DNA of 33,684 nucleotides, taken from positions 1-33,684 of the forward strand of contig JAKSLV010000017.1 of assembly GCA_024401025.1 (NCBI GenBank). The letters are read 5' to 3'. This DNA comes from Bacteroidales bacterium (GTDB lineage Bacteria; Bacteroidota; Bacteroidia; Bacteroidales; UBA3824). Of this stretch, positions 16,613 through 24,868 are shown piece by piece (within the stretch, counting starts at the first letter, position 1; each line of letters opens with the position of its first letter). Made by a program: the position numbers and the translations under genes. Below the pieces are notes generated by a model. It was not told where the DNA came from, did not search any database, and was given only the letters and a program-made list of their open reading frames with translations.

Positions 16613-18583
16613 TTACTTATCAGCCACTGTATACATCTGACCGCATTTGGCGGAGATTGTAAAGTCGTTGGCACTTTTGCCTGTGCGTATCAGACATGTG
16701 GCAACTCCGGCCTTGGCGTCCACCTTGGCAGGCGACAGAAGCTGCGCCGTGCCTGTAACGGCAAATTCTACACCATCGTTGCAATTCACAACCGGATTTC
16801 CAGCATTATCAAGTATATAGCAATTCACCAAAACCACATCGTTGTGGCTGATGAGGGTGCCGCGCTCATCTATTATGAGCTTTATCCTTACAGGGTTTCC
16901 GGGTGTGGAAACCACGCTCTCGGCCTTGGGAATATCGCCAATATAGGCAATGGCCTTTATAGACCCCGGCTTCATGCACTTTGCATCAAAGTATACGGAA
17001 GGATGCGAGAGGAAAGAGCCGCTGCGGTCAACGGTTTTCTTGCCCAAAGACACGCCATCCACCACAAGCTCTACCGCACTGCAATTAGTGGCCACCTGAA
17101 CGCCGTTGCTCTCGCCGGGAATCCATCTTGACAGAATATTGCAGAAAGGCTCGGCAAATGCCTGTAGATCAGATTCATCAATATCGCGCTGAGTCTGGAA
17201 GAAAAAGTACGAGAGTTTGGGTCGTCGCTCCTGGCTCATGACGCCATTGGCTGAGGCTCCGCAATCGAAGACGGAGAGCAAAGCATCAGCAAAAGTCTTT
17301 CCATTGCAATTGTTGTTGTGGCACGAGGCAAAAACATTGGTCTGCTCCAGCAAAACGGGCTCGGGCGAATCAAGGTCAGCCTCAGGAGACTTGCCATAAA
17401 TACGGACTCCCCTGCTGTCAGGAAGATGCAGCACGCAAGGATGATTGCGCCGGATGCGGCTCTGAGCATCAGCACAAGTATCCAAAACTATGATGCCATA
17501 GCGGTCGCAGGCGCTTAGAAACTGATTAGGATGATCCACCGACGACACATTCACAAAATCGAAGCCTCCGCGCTTTATCCTGTAGGCATCCCTCCAATGT
17601 GCCTCGGGCGATATTGCAGGACCCACATACGGATACTGATGCTTAACATTAACGCCCATAAGATAGCGCTTGTGGCCGTTGATAACTATGCCGCCGGGTA
17701 CAACCTCGAAAGTGCGGAATCCGAAATCAACCTTCTGAAAATCAACAATGGCGCCGTCACTGGAGAGTTTAAACTCGATGGTGTATAGCCAGGGATTGTC
17801 GATGTCCCAGAGAGTGATGTCATTAATCAGCACAGTATCAGCCATATCCACAAAACTGCCGGCAGCGGCCATGGTGCGTGTATGTCCAGTGGCAAGCTCA
17901 CGACGGTTGTGATCGAGAATACGGTAATCCAGGCGCACCTTCTTGCCCTGCTGATACGAATTGCGGATATTGGCGCAGAAGGCAATCTTGCCGGAATTTT
18001 GGTTGATATCCAAAGTGCTTACAGAAATGCCGGCATCAAAATCTAGGTTCTCACCTTCATTGGTAAAACTCAGCGAATCCTGCCCGCAGATGTAGGCGCT
18101 GGAATAGAGGCTTCCGCAATTATCGAGCCTCACAACAACGGAGTTCTCGCCCGCATTGGGCGCAAAATCCAAGATAAAAGGCCTGTAAGTGGCTGTGGAG
18201 CAGCCTACTGAATCACCATTAATCCATATAGAGGCGTTTTCTGATACTCCGCCCAGATAGAGGCTGATGCGCTTGCCCTCCATACCGGCTGGCACGAAAA
18301 ACTTCCTGTAATAGAACGACTTGCCGGAAGAAGATCCCGATGTGTCTGATACCGCACAATGAGGAAGATTAACCCTCTGACTGCCAGCCACCGACTCACC
18401 GGCAAGCAAGGCAGACTCCACATCATGAAGATTGGAGCTGGAAGGCTGTATATAAAGCCATGAATAATCGATGCTCTGCGACATCACATTAGTATCCACG
18501 TCGGAATCGGTGCATGACTGCATCATAGATACCGACATAAGCAAAGCAAGGCTTGAGAATGCAAATGCAAAAAAACGTTTCAT
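16613..18583 (-). CDS. GH2-like lipoprotein, probably catalytically dead
   Basis: A 656-residue lipoprotein: signal MKRFFAFAFSSLALLMSVS ending in the lipobox MMQSC, then TDSDVD, an acidic stretch that could be a surface-export signal. It has a jelly-roll sugar-binding domain (FYYRKFFVPAGMEGKRISLYLGG as two shorter pieces, and ASIWINGDSVG), then an Ig-like domain ending DNPWLYTIEF. A shortened TIM-barrel part has GIVINGHKRYLMGVNVKHQ, and C-terminal DUF4982/GH2 domain-5-like modules follow. Where active enzymes carry RNHPSIxxWSLGNE, it reads RRNHPCVLHLPDSRG, so the acid/base Glu is missing. The nucleophile region is also absent or reduced. A binding role is likely. The frame is open to 18634, but the promoter at 18610-18640 and the lipobox fix the start at 18583. 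Confidence 0.8.
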   Translation of the reverse strand: MKRFFAFAFSSLALLMSVSMMQSCTDSDVDTNVMSQSIDYSWLYIQPSSSNLHDVESALLAGESVAGSQRVNLPHCAVSDTSGSSSGKSFYYRKFFVPAGMEGKRISLYLGGVSENASIWINGDSVGCSTATYRPFILDFAPNAGENSVVVRLDNCGSLYSSAYICGQDSLSFTNEGENLDFDAGISVSTLDINQNSGKIAFCANIRNSYQQGKKVRLDYRILDHNRRELATGHTRTMAAAGSFVDMADTVLINDITLWDIDNPWLYTIEFKLSSDGAIVDFQKVDFGFRTFEVVPGGIVINGHKRYLMGVNVKHQYPYVGPAISPEAHWRDAYRIKRGGFDFVNVSSVDHPNQFLSACDRYGIIVLDTCADAQSRIRRNHPCVLHLPDSRGVRIYGKSPEADLDSPEPVLLEQTNVFASCHNNNCNGKTFADALLSVFDCGASANGVMSQERRPKLSYFFFQTQRDIDESDLQAFAEPFCNILSRWIPGESNGVQVATNCSAVELVVDGVSLGKKTVDRSGSFLSHPSVYFDAKCMKPGSIKAIAYIGDIPKAESVVSTPGNPVRIKLIIDERGTLISHNDVVLVNCYILDNAGNPVVNCNDGVEFAVTGTAQLLSPAKVDAKAGVATCLIRTGKSANDFTISAKCGQMYTVADK

Positions 18584-18609
18584 GATAGAAGAATAATTGA
18601 AATAACGCT

Positions 18610-18640
18610 CAAAAATACAAATAAAAGGAAACAAAGCAAA
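18610..18640 (-). promoter_or_regulatory. Bacteroidota-type promoter for the GH2-like lipoprotein gene
   Basis: On the minus strand TTTG (18640-18637), a 19-base spacer, then TATTTTTG (18617-18610), a full consensus match. RNA would start near 18604, about 21 bases before the ATG at 18583, which supports that start over the longer frame. Confidence 0.6.
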
Positions 18641-18780
18641 ATTTATTTTATAATCAAGGTCGCAGTGTTAAAAAAAATAATTTTAACCTTAAAAAAGTTT
18701 AACTGCTACAAAAGATTCAGAATAAATTAATAAATTAGCCAAAGCAAAACACAGAAAACAATACCTAATATTATTGCACA

Positions 18781-19365
18781 ATGGATAAAGAAAACCTTAT
18801 AAACACTATCCTAAGCCAAACAGGAGCCAGCACATTCTGCCTTAGCGACAGCAACTACGACGAGCGCATAGCCTATGTATCAATGATAACATCACTGGCC
18901 TGGGCCGACGGCAGCATCGACAACCGCGAGCGCGAGATAATAAACACAATATCAAAGGCCGCCGGCAGCGACATCGAGAGCCAGATAGAGCTTATTATAT
19001 CCGAGACCAGGAGATTCAACCTGGCACAATACGAGAAATGGGTTCAGGACCTAAGCAGCGAGCCCCTGAAGATAGCCCTGATGGTAGACATGTTTCTGAC
19101 AGCATTTGCCGACACGATATGCATGCAGTCGGAGACCATCTATATGAAATACATAGCAGGCAAGCTAAGGATAACCGACGAGGTATACAACATAATCCGC
19201 AAAAACGTGGAGGAATACCTCACCAACCGCAACAACGGAAATCCACCCATGACATACGAGCAGGGACAAGCCAACGAGCGTGAAAACAAGCCCGAGACCG
19301 AGGCTGAAAGCAAACTGCGGAACCTGGTGAACAAGCTGTTCAAGAATATGCTGATGGCAATCTGA
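18781..19365 (+). CDS. TerB-family protein
   Basis: A 194-residue, cytoplasmic, all-helical protein without signal peptide or membrane segment. The TerB-type signature is visible as MITSLAWADGSIDNREREIINTISKAAG at about 39-66, with the acidic ADGxID motif that binds metal in relatives. A second helical unit covers about 85-150. The charged tail (about 155-180, rich in Asn/Glu/Lys) looks disordered. TerB proteins are named for tellurite resistance, but most copies lie outside ter operons and their function is unknown. No terC, terD or terZ gene is in the window. It is a single-gene unit that ends at a shared terminator. Confidence 0.72.
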   Translation: MDKENLINTILSQTGASTFCLSDSNYDERIAYVSMITSLAWADGSIDNREREIINTISKAAGSDIESQIELIISETRRFNLAQYEKWVQDLSSEPLKIALMVDMFLTAFADTICMQSETIYMKYIAGKLRITDEVYNIIRKNVEEYLTNRNNGNPPMTYEQGQANERENKPETEAESKLRNLVNKLFKNMLMAI

Positions 19366-19463
19366 CAAAAAAACTACTCAACATACACTTACCCAAAGCA
19401 CCGCATCCGCTTACATAAAGCTTCACATTCACTGACAAAAATATCAACAAACACTTACAAAAA

Positions 19464-19501
19464 AAACTCCGCCTGCAAAACTGAATTTGCAAGCGGAGTT
19501 T
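19464..19501. terminator. Bidirectional intrinsic terminator between the TerB-like gene and exbD
   Basis: 16-bp arms (19464-19479 and 19486-19501; core AACTCCGC / GCGGAGTT) with one internal mismatch, flanked by an A-run on the left and a T-rich stretch on the right. It serves the convergent TerB-like and exbD transcripts. The remaining bases of the 183-base gap hold nothing I recognise. Confidence 0.8.
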
Positions 19502-19548
19502 CTTATTTGTTGACAGGATCTATTAGAACCGTAAAGTTGTCTCAAAGA

Positions 19549-20028
19549 TTAGTTGTTACCCTTACGCTCAACCTTGAGAGTAGAATAGTTAATCTTGAGA
19601 GCCTGAACTTTTCTAAGCTCCTGCTTGATGTCGGTAACGATACCCATCTTGGCATCTGAGTCTACCTTGAGAGAGTAAGTCATCAAAGGTACCTCAGCCT
19701 CGTCGTGCTTGAGACGCTCGCTATCTACATACTCAGCAACATCGTAGATCGAAGAGATCTTGTCGTTGAGCTGGAGAGTAGGCTCAGTACCATACTTAGC
19801 CTGGAACGAAGACAAAGGAGCGCCAATGTAAAGGTAACTTACGAGTGATTTCTTTTCAAGTTTCTTAACTTCGGTAGCTGCAGGGAGTTTGATCTTGACC
19901 TTGTAGTCAGTCTCCTTCATAGAAGTAACAGACATAAAGAAGAAAAGCAACATGAACACGATATCAGGAAGGGAAGCAGTAGAAAGCGCTGCAACCGATC
20001 TTTTACCATTTTTTCTGAATTTTGCCAT
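19549..20028 (-). CDS. ExbD/TolR-family biopolymer transport protein (second copy)
   Basis: A 159-residue inner-membrane protein with one helix at about 20-40. The essential membrane Asp of this family is present in SLPDIVFMLLFFFMS. The periplasmic part is rich in Lys, Asp and Glu and ends in the family-type LKINYSTLKVE strand. With ExbB it converts proton flow into work on TonB or a similar partner. The basic start MAKFRKNGKRSVAALSTAS is typical of Bacteroidota ExbD. It is the last gene of a four-gene set and ends at a shared terminator. Confidence 0.92.
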   Translation of the reverse strand: MAKFRKNGKRSVAALSTASLPDIVFMLLFFFMSVTSMKETDYKVKIKLPAATEVKKLEKKSLVSYLYIGAPLSSFQAKYGTEPTLQLNDKISSIYDVAEYVDSERLKHDEAEVPLMTYSLKVDSDAKMGIVTDIKQELRKVQALKINYSTLKVERKGNN

Positions 20029-20048
20029 AATTCTAAATGCTTGTTTAA

Positions 20049-20678
20049 TTATTTAACACTTCTAGGCTCAGCCTCCGAGATATTCAAAGGAATCACAAGC
20101 CTAACGAGTTTCTGCTCATCGTTAGAAAGCTCGTCATAAACCTTACCGAAATTCTCCATAGAGAACTTGTCACGAATGATGTTATAAGCCTGAACGATGT
20201 TGTTCTGAACGGCTATATAAGTTTCGTAGTTAGTTCCACGGTCGTTCTGGAGCGAAACAATACCCTTGGTGATTTCTGGGTCGCCACACAATTCTACAAC
20301 CTTCTTGAGGGCTGCCGCCTCCTCGGTGTTACCCTTGGCGATGGCCTCCTCAAGTCTAACAGAAGCCTTCACCTTCTCGGCGAGGTCCTCTCTGTTGCGA
20401 GGATTTGTGAGGAATTCGATAGTTGTTTCGGTAAGATCGTTTATATCTGCAAGTTCTGATTCAACAGCCAACTGGTTGTCCTTATTGATGAGGACAATGA
20501 GAATGTTTCTCTCATTAACCTTATCAGCCTTCTGATTTTCCTCGTTGTTGATAGGAGGGAGCTGTCTGTACAGACCCTGATCCACATTCATGGAAGTAGT
20601 AACAAGGAAGAAAATCAACAAGAGGAACGCGATGTCAGCCTGTGAACTAGCATTAATTTCACCTACTTGTCTTGCCAT
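20049..20678 (-). CDS. ExbD/TolR-family biopolymer transport protein (first copy)
   Basis: A 209-residue protein starting MARQVGEINASSQADIAFL. The key Asp is at about residue 14, at the start of the single membrane helix LLLIFFLVTTSMN. The periplasmic part is longer than in the neighbouring copy, with a charged insert at about 85-135 (for example EAIAKGNTEEAAALKKV). The frame is open to 20732, but the family N-terminus fixes the ATG at 20678. The extra 18 residues would be a foreign, hydrophobic stretch. It sits 20 bases upstream of the second exbD. Confidence 0.92.
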   Translation of the reverse strand: MARQVGEINASSQADIAFLLLIFFLVTTSMNVDQGLYRQLPPINNEENQKADKVNERNILIVLINKDNQLAVESELADINDLTETTIEFLTNPRNREDLAEKVKASVRLEEAIAKGNTEEAAALKKVVELCGDPEITKGIVSLQNDRGTNYETYIAVQNNIVQAYNIIRDKFSMENFGKVYDELSNDEQKLVRLVIPLNISEAEPRSVK

Positions 20679-20758
20679 CTTATTCTTTGGATTGATTATA
20701 AACCAAGGGATGTACTGGAAAATTCCGAACAACAGAACATCCCATGGTCAATTATAAA

Positions 20759-21214
20759 CTAGTTAATTTTCTTGGCAGCCTCGGCGTAGATAACAGCCAA
20801 AACTGAAATTGCAAGAGAGATGTAAAGGGTAATAAGACCGCAGTCTGACCACTTTAGCTCCGACTCGTTTGTCTTAACAAGAGTCTCGCAGATAGAATCC
20901 ATATCGCCGCGTGCAAAAGCATAGGCAATAACGATTACTATAGCAATGGCGGCAATCATAATGATTGTCTTGAGTGCAGACTTAGGATTGTCTTTGAGCT
21001 GCTTAATAAACTCCACTACAGGGAAAACCACGGCAGCGACAGCACAGATAAGGAACAGAGCAAACGCCCATCCAAGGATTGTATTTGTGACACCATGCTC
21101 CATCTGCGCCAACTCGTCTGATAATGGAACTACCTTCCAGTAGAACATAATTACCAAAACAGCAGTTACCGCAAACAAAACCCAGAGACTTATCTTTAAT
21201 ATTTTCTGTAACAT
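20759..21214 (-). CDS. Small four-helix membrane protein of the exbB-exbD cluster
   Basis: A 151-residue protein that I recognise only by its place. Four hydrophobic segments are visible at about 5-25, 43-65, 82-101 and 123-143, separated by short charged loops. The last loop carries ARGDMDSICETLVKTNESEL. It has no signal peptidase site or known catalytic motif. It stands between exbB and the two exbD genes, a position kept in other Bacteroidales, so it is probably an accessory part of the same proton-driven complex. That role is inference. Confidence 0.8.
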   Translation of the reverse strand: MLQKILKISLWVLFAVTAVLVIMFYWKVVPLSDELAQMEHGVTNTILGWAFALFLICAVAAVVFPVVEFIKQLKDNPKSALKTIIMIAAIAIVIVIAYAFARGDMDSICETLVKTNESELKWSDCGLITLYISLAISVLAVIYAEAAKKIN

Positions 21215-21246
21215 ATTGGGTCAAATTTATTTGTGGTTAAAAACTC

Positions 21247-22053
21247 TTACTTGTGAGACTCGCTGTATCTGATAAGGATGTCAACGAAAGAGATAGAAGC
21301 ATCCTCCATCTCAGATGTGAGAGACTCGATCTTAGAGAGGATGTAGTTGAGGAATACCTGAAGGATCATAGCAGCGATCAAACCGGTAACGGTTGTGATC
21401 AAAGCCACCTTGATACCAGCAGCAACCAAAGAAGCGGAAACGTCACCAGCCTGCTCGATAGAGTCGAAGGCCTGGATCATACCGATTACAGTACCCATAA
21501 ATCCGAGCATTGGAGAAAGCGAGATGAAGAGGTTGATCCAGGTAACACCCTTCTCCATGCGGCCCATCTCTACGCCACCGTAAGAAACGATAGACTTCTC
21601 AACAACGTCGAGGCCCTGGTCGTAACGCTCGAGGCCCTGGTAGAAGATACCGGCAACAGGTCCCTTTGTATCCTTGCAAACTGCCTTGGCAGCCTCTACA
21701 CCACCCTGGTTGAGGGCATCCTGAATTTTGTCAAGAAGTTTCTCTGTGTTGGTAGAAGACATACCTAAGTAGATGATTCTCTCGATTGAGATAGCAAGAC
21801 CGAGGATCAAAGCGATAAGTACGGAAGCCATGAAGCCTGCACCACCCTCGATGAACTTAGTCTTGATAGCCTTGTGAACAGGAACCTCCTCTGGAGCGTC
21901 ACCTGATACAGCAGCAGAAACCTGATCTGCAGCTGGGGTTGCAACCTGCTCGGTTGCTGACTCTGAAGCGCTGTTGTCGTCCTGTGCAAATACATTTGCA
22001 CTGCCGAATACTAACATTCCAGTTATTGCCAATAATGAAAATAGCTTTTTCAT
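21247..22053 (-). CDS. exbB: MotA/TolQ/ExbB-family proton channel protein
   Basis: A 268-residue protein forming the proton channel with ExbD. It has an N-terminal signal peptide (MKKLFSLLAITGMLVFGSANVFAQ), then an Ala/Ser/Glu-rich extracytoplasmic stretch of about 35 residues. Three core helices follow: GGAGFMASVLIALILGLAISIE, TWINLFISLSPMLGFMGTVIGMI and the LVAAGIKVALITTVTGLIAAMI region. The long cytoplasmic loop between the first two has EKLLDKIQDALNQGG. The conserved GLLGTV-like motif appears as GFMGTVIGM. It is the first gene of the cluster, with the small membrane protein 32 bases downstream. No tonB gene is nearby. Confidence 0.93.
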   Translation of the reverse strand: MKKLFSLLAITGMLVFGSANVFAQDDNSASESATEQVATPAADQVSAAVSGDAPEEVPVHKAIKTKFIEGGAGFMASVLIALILGLAISIERIIYLGMSSTNTEKLLDKIQDALNQGGVEAAKAVCKDTKGPVAGIFYQGLERYDQGLDVVEKSIVSYGGVEMGRMEKGVTWINLFISLSPMLGFMGTVIGMIQAFDSIEQAGDVSASLVAAGIKVALITTVTGLIAAMILQVFLNYILSKIESLTSEMEDASISFVDILIRYSESHK

Positions 22054-22141
22054 GTTGTGTTTTTAGTTTTTAAATTATACGATAATTGATGTTTATATGC
22101 TATGTTTGTTGTAACTAAACGGCTGATAGCAAGATTGATGC

Positions 22142-22228
22142 GGAGAGAAAGGGATTCGAACCCTTGGTACCCTTTTGAGGTACACACACTTTCCAGGCGT
22201 GCTCCTTCGACCACTCGGACACCTCTCC
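22142..22228 (-). tRNA. tRNA-Ser (anticodon GGA)
   Basis: The 87-base cloverleaf reads from 22228 down. The acceptor arm GGAGAGG pairs with TCTCTCC. The D-arm is TCCGAGTGGTCGAAGGA. The anticodon stem CACGC/GTGTG encloses loop CTGGAAA with anticodon GGA. A long variable arm (GTACCTCAAAAGGGTAC) is as expected for class II serine tRNA. The T-arm is AAGGGTTCGAATCCCTT, and the discriminator base is G. The CCA end is not encoded. It lies between fabD and exbB on the same strand. Confidence 0.95.
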
Positions 22229-22328
22229 TATTCTATCTCACTAAATCCGCTGTGAAATTACAAATAATTTCTGAACCTAAAAAATTTTTCGTGCAAAAAA
22301 TAAACAATTTTTTTACATAAACTTATTA

Positions 22329-23216
22329 TTAGGCTAAGTGACTTGATTTTACACCTCTGTCGATCTTGCGCATGAGACCCTGGAGAACGCTGCCAGGACC
22401 ACATTCTACAAACTCGGCAACGCCGGATGCTATCATGTTCTGGACGCTCTTGGTCCATCTTACGGGTGATGTAAGCTGGGCGATGAGGTTAGCCTTTATC
22501 TCCTCGGGGTTGGTGTGGGCCATGGCGTCAACGTTCTGATATACGGGACACTTTGGTGTGGCGAAATTGGTGGCTGCGATGGCTGCCTCCAGCTCTACCT
22601 TGGCAGGATCCATGAGTGGAGAGTGGAAAGCACCGCTAACTGCCAGCTTTACCACACGCTTGGCGCCGGCTGCCTCCAGCTGTGCCGATGCCGCGTCAAC
22701 ACCTTCCTCTGTGCCTGATATCACCACCTGGCCGGGACAATTGAAGTTGGCGGCCACAACGGGCTTGCCTTCTGCCGAAACCTTGGCGCAGACATCCTCG
22801 ATGATAACGTCGTCGAGTCCCAAAACGGCTGCCATTGTGCCTTTCTGCATCTCGCAGGCCTTCTGCATGGCTGCCGCACGCTTTGCTACTAGTGTGAGAC
22901 CGTCCTCGAATGTGAGGGCGCCTGCTGCTGTAAGGGCAGAGAACTCGCCGAGAGAGTGTCCGGCTGTTACGCCTGGCACAAAGCTGTCGCCCAACGCGAG
23001 CACTGATATTACTGAATGGAGGAAAACGCAAGGCTGTGTAACCTTGGTCTGCATCAGATCCTCGGCAGTACCCTCGAACATAAGCTTGGTAATGCCGAAA
23101 CCGAGAATCTCGTCAGCCTTGTCGAAAAGCTGCTTGGCTATCGGAGAGCTCTCGTATAAGTCTTTACCCATTCCAGGGAACTGTGAGCCCTGTCCTGGAA
23201 ACATGTATGCTGTCAT
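22329..23216 (-). CDS. fabD: Malonyl-CoA:ACP transacylase
   Basis: Moves the malonyl group from CoA to acyl carrier protein to start fatty-acid elongation in the cytoplasm. The 295 residues match the family. The N-terminus has YMFPGQGSQFPGMGKDLYE. The catalytic Ser is in TAGHSLGEFSAL at about 88, an Arg is in TLVAKRAAAMQ, and the catalytic His is in SGAFHSPLM near 199. The C-terminal VEFVECGPGSVLQGLMRKI is typical. It stands alone on the minus strand, upstream of tRNA-Ser; no terminator hairpin is seen between them. Confidence 0.97.
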   Translation of the reverse strand: MTAYMFPGQGSQFPGMGKDLYESSPIAKQLFDKADEILGFGITKLMFEGTAEDLMQTKVTQPCVFLHSVISVLALGDSFVPGVTAGHSLGEFSALTAAGALTFEDGLTLVAKRAAAMQKACEMQKGTMAAVLGLDDVIIEDVCAKVSAEGKPVVAANFNCPGQVVISGTEEGVDAASAQLEAAGAKRVVKLAVSGAFHSPLMDPAKVELEAAIAATNFATPKCPVYQNVDAMAHTNPEEIKANLIAQLTSPVRWTKSVQNMIASGVAEFVECGPGSVLQGLMRKIDRGVKSSHLA

Positions 23217-23549
23217 ACTATATTATTTATGTATATTTTTGAAATTTCAGAGTGCAAATATAATACAAATTATTGTGTTCTTTAACCTAAATTTAATTTT
23301 TTTTTCGCTTTTGTGGTATTTGCCTGATGCCACACCTTATATTATATATACGCGGAGCATGGCGGCGGAGGGGCAGGCAGCGGAAAAAGCAGCATCAGAC
23401 CGGGAAAAACTAAGTAAAATCCTTAAAAGCAACAAAATAATGCACAAAAACAACTTTTTGTGCAAAAATATATTGATACTTCAATAAAAATGTGTAATTT
23501 CGCTGTCGGATAATATCTAGAAAAGCAAAAACATAAATATCTGTATAAA
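23217..23549. other. Divergent fabD-sucC intergenic region
   Basis: These 333 bases hold no convincing gene. A minus-strand TATATTTG box (23262-23255) is a candidate -7 element for fabD, without a clear -33 partner. The sucC promoter candidate is at 23473-23502. A short GC-rich patch near 23350-23400 stands out from the AT-rich flanks; I see no hairpin of note or RNA gene in it. Confidence 0.5.
23473..23502 (+). promoter_or_regulatory. Candidate promoter for sucC
   Basis: TTG (23473-23475), 19 bases, then TAATTTCG (23495-23502), one base off the TAnnTTTG consensus. The implied leader is about 40 bases. Confidence 0.4.
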
Positions 23550-24752
23550 ATGGATTTACACGAATTTCAGGGCAAAGTGATACTTGCCAAATACGGCGTT
23601 CCCGTACCCAAGGGAATTGTGGCAGAGACAGCTGACGAGGCAGTAGAGGCAGCCAAGAAACTCCAGGAGGAGACAGGCACCAACTGCTGGGCTATCAAGG
23701 CTCAGGTTCACGCTGGCGGCCGCGGCAAGGCAGGCGGTGTAAAAATCGCCAAGACTATCGAAGAAGTTAAGACATTCGCAGGCCAGATTATCGGCATGAC
23801 TCTTGTAACCAAGCAGACTGGCGCAGCCGGCAAGCTCGTGCGCAAGGTGCTTGTAGAGGAGAGCATCTACTATCCAAACGCCGAGGGCAAGATCGATGTA
23901 GCCGAGTACTATATGAGCATCCTGCTGAACAGAGCTACTGGCCGCAACATCGTTATGTACTCGCCAAAGGGCGGTATGAATATCGAGGAGGTTGCCGAGG
24001 AGACTCCAGAGCTCATCTACAAGGAGGAGATCAATCCCGGCACAGGCCTTCTGGCTTTCCAGGCCAACAGAATAGCCTTGAATCTCGGTCTTTCTGGCGA
24101 CGCAGCCAAGAACATGAAGAAGTTCGTATCAGGCCTCGTAAACGCTTACCTGAAGAGCGACTCTTCTATGATGGAGATCAACCCTGTGTTCAAGACTTCC
24201 GACAACAAGATTCTGGCCGCCGACTGCAAGGTGAAGCTAGACGACAACGCTCTCTTCCGTCAGAAGGAGTTTGCCGCCATGCGCGACATCACCGAGGAGG
24301 CTCCTGCTGAGGTGGAGGCTGGTCAGTACGGTCTCAATCTCGTAAAGCTGGACGGCAACATCGGCTGCATGGTAAACGGCGCCGGTCTCGCCATGGCCAC
24401 AATGGATATCATCAAGCTTTCGGGCGGCGATCCTGCCAACTTCCTCGACGTGGGAGGTACAGCATCTGCCGAGACAGTGGAGGCCGCTTTCAAGATCATC
24501 ATGAAGGATCCTAACGTAAAGGCCATCCTCGTGAACATCTTCGGCGGTATCGTACGCTGCGACCGTGTTGCCAACGGCGTTGTGGAAGCTTACAAGAAGA
24601 TCGGCACCATCAATATTCCTATCATCGTGCGCCTGCAGGGTACCAACGCCGAGGAGGCCAAGAAGATTATCGATGAGAGCGGTCTTAATGTAATGTCTGC
24701 TATCACTTTCGAGGAGGCTGCCAAGCTTGTATCGAAGGTTGTTAACCAGTAA
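23550..24752 (+). CDS. sucC: Succinyl-CoA ligase (ADP-forming), beta subunit
   Basis: Nucleotide-binding subunit of succinyl-CoA synthetase. The 400 residues show the ATP-grasp start [37 protein letters not shown] and MEINPVF with metal ligands. The C-terminal flavodoxin-like ligase domain has [26 protein letters not shown] and [10 protein letters not shown]. An active enzyme needs SucD, the alpha subunit with the phospho-His, which is usually the next gene. Here a strong terminator follows at once and the next gene is on the other strand, so sucD must lie elsewhere or be absent. The protein itself looks intact. Confidence 0.96.
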   Translation: MDLHEFQGKVILAKYGVPVPKGIVAETADEAVEAAKKLQEETGTNCWAIKAQVHAGGRGKAGGVKIAKTIEEVKTFAGQIIGMTLVTKQTGAAGKLVRKVLVEESIYYPNAEGKIDVAEYYMSILLNRATGRNIVMYSPKGGMNIEEVAEETPELIYKEEINPGTGLLAFQANRIALNLGLSGDAAKNMKKFVSGLVNAYLKSDSSMMEINPVFKTSDNKILAADCKVKLDDNALFRQKEFAAMRDITEEAPAEVEAGQYGLNLVKLDGNIGCMVNGAGLAMATMDIIKLSGGDPANFLDVGGTASAETVEAAFKIIMKDPNVKAILVNIFGGIVRCDRVANGVVEAYKKIGTINIPIIVRLQGTNAEEAKKIIDESGLNVMSAITFEEAAKLVSKVVNQ

Positions 24753-24786
24753 ACAGCGGCATCAGTACTAAACAAACAATAAAAAC

Positions 24787-24825
24787 AGCGCCGGTTCAGG
24801 AGTGAAAATCTTCTGAACCGGCGCT
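24787..24825. terminator. Intrinsic terminator after sucC (bidirectional)
   Basis: A perfect 13-bp stem (24787-24799 and 24813-24825; core GCGCCGGTTCAG) followed by TTTGTTTT on the plus strand. A-rich sequence on the left lets it also serve the convergent DUF4230 transcript. Confidence 0.88.
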
Positions 24826-24868
24826 TTTGTTTTATCCGGGGAACGGTAGTCCGCAATGGCTATTGACA

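Noticed and set aside
18584-18634. 17-residue N-terminal extension of the GH2-like lipoprotein
   Set aside because: The extension contains the promoter boxes and would bury the signal peptide inside the protein.
22102-22320. Small plus-strand frame across the tRNA-Ser gene
   Set aside because: It is antisense to the tRNA and has no protein-like features.
23331-23487. Possible small gene or RNA in the fabD-sucC gap
   Set aside because: No start with a plausible protein and no stable fold could be seen; the frame there only continues an antisense frame from fabD.
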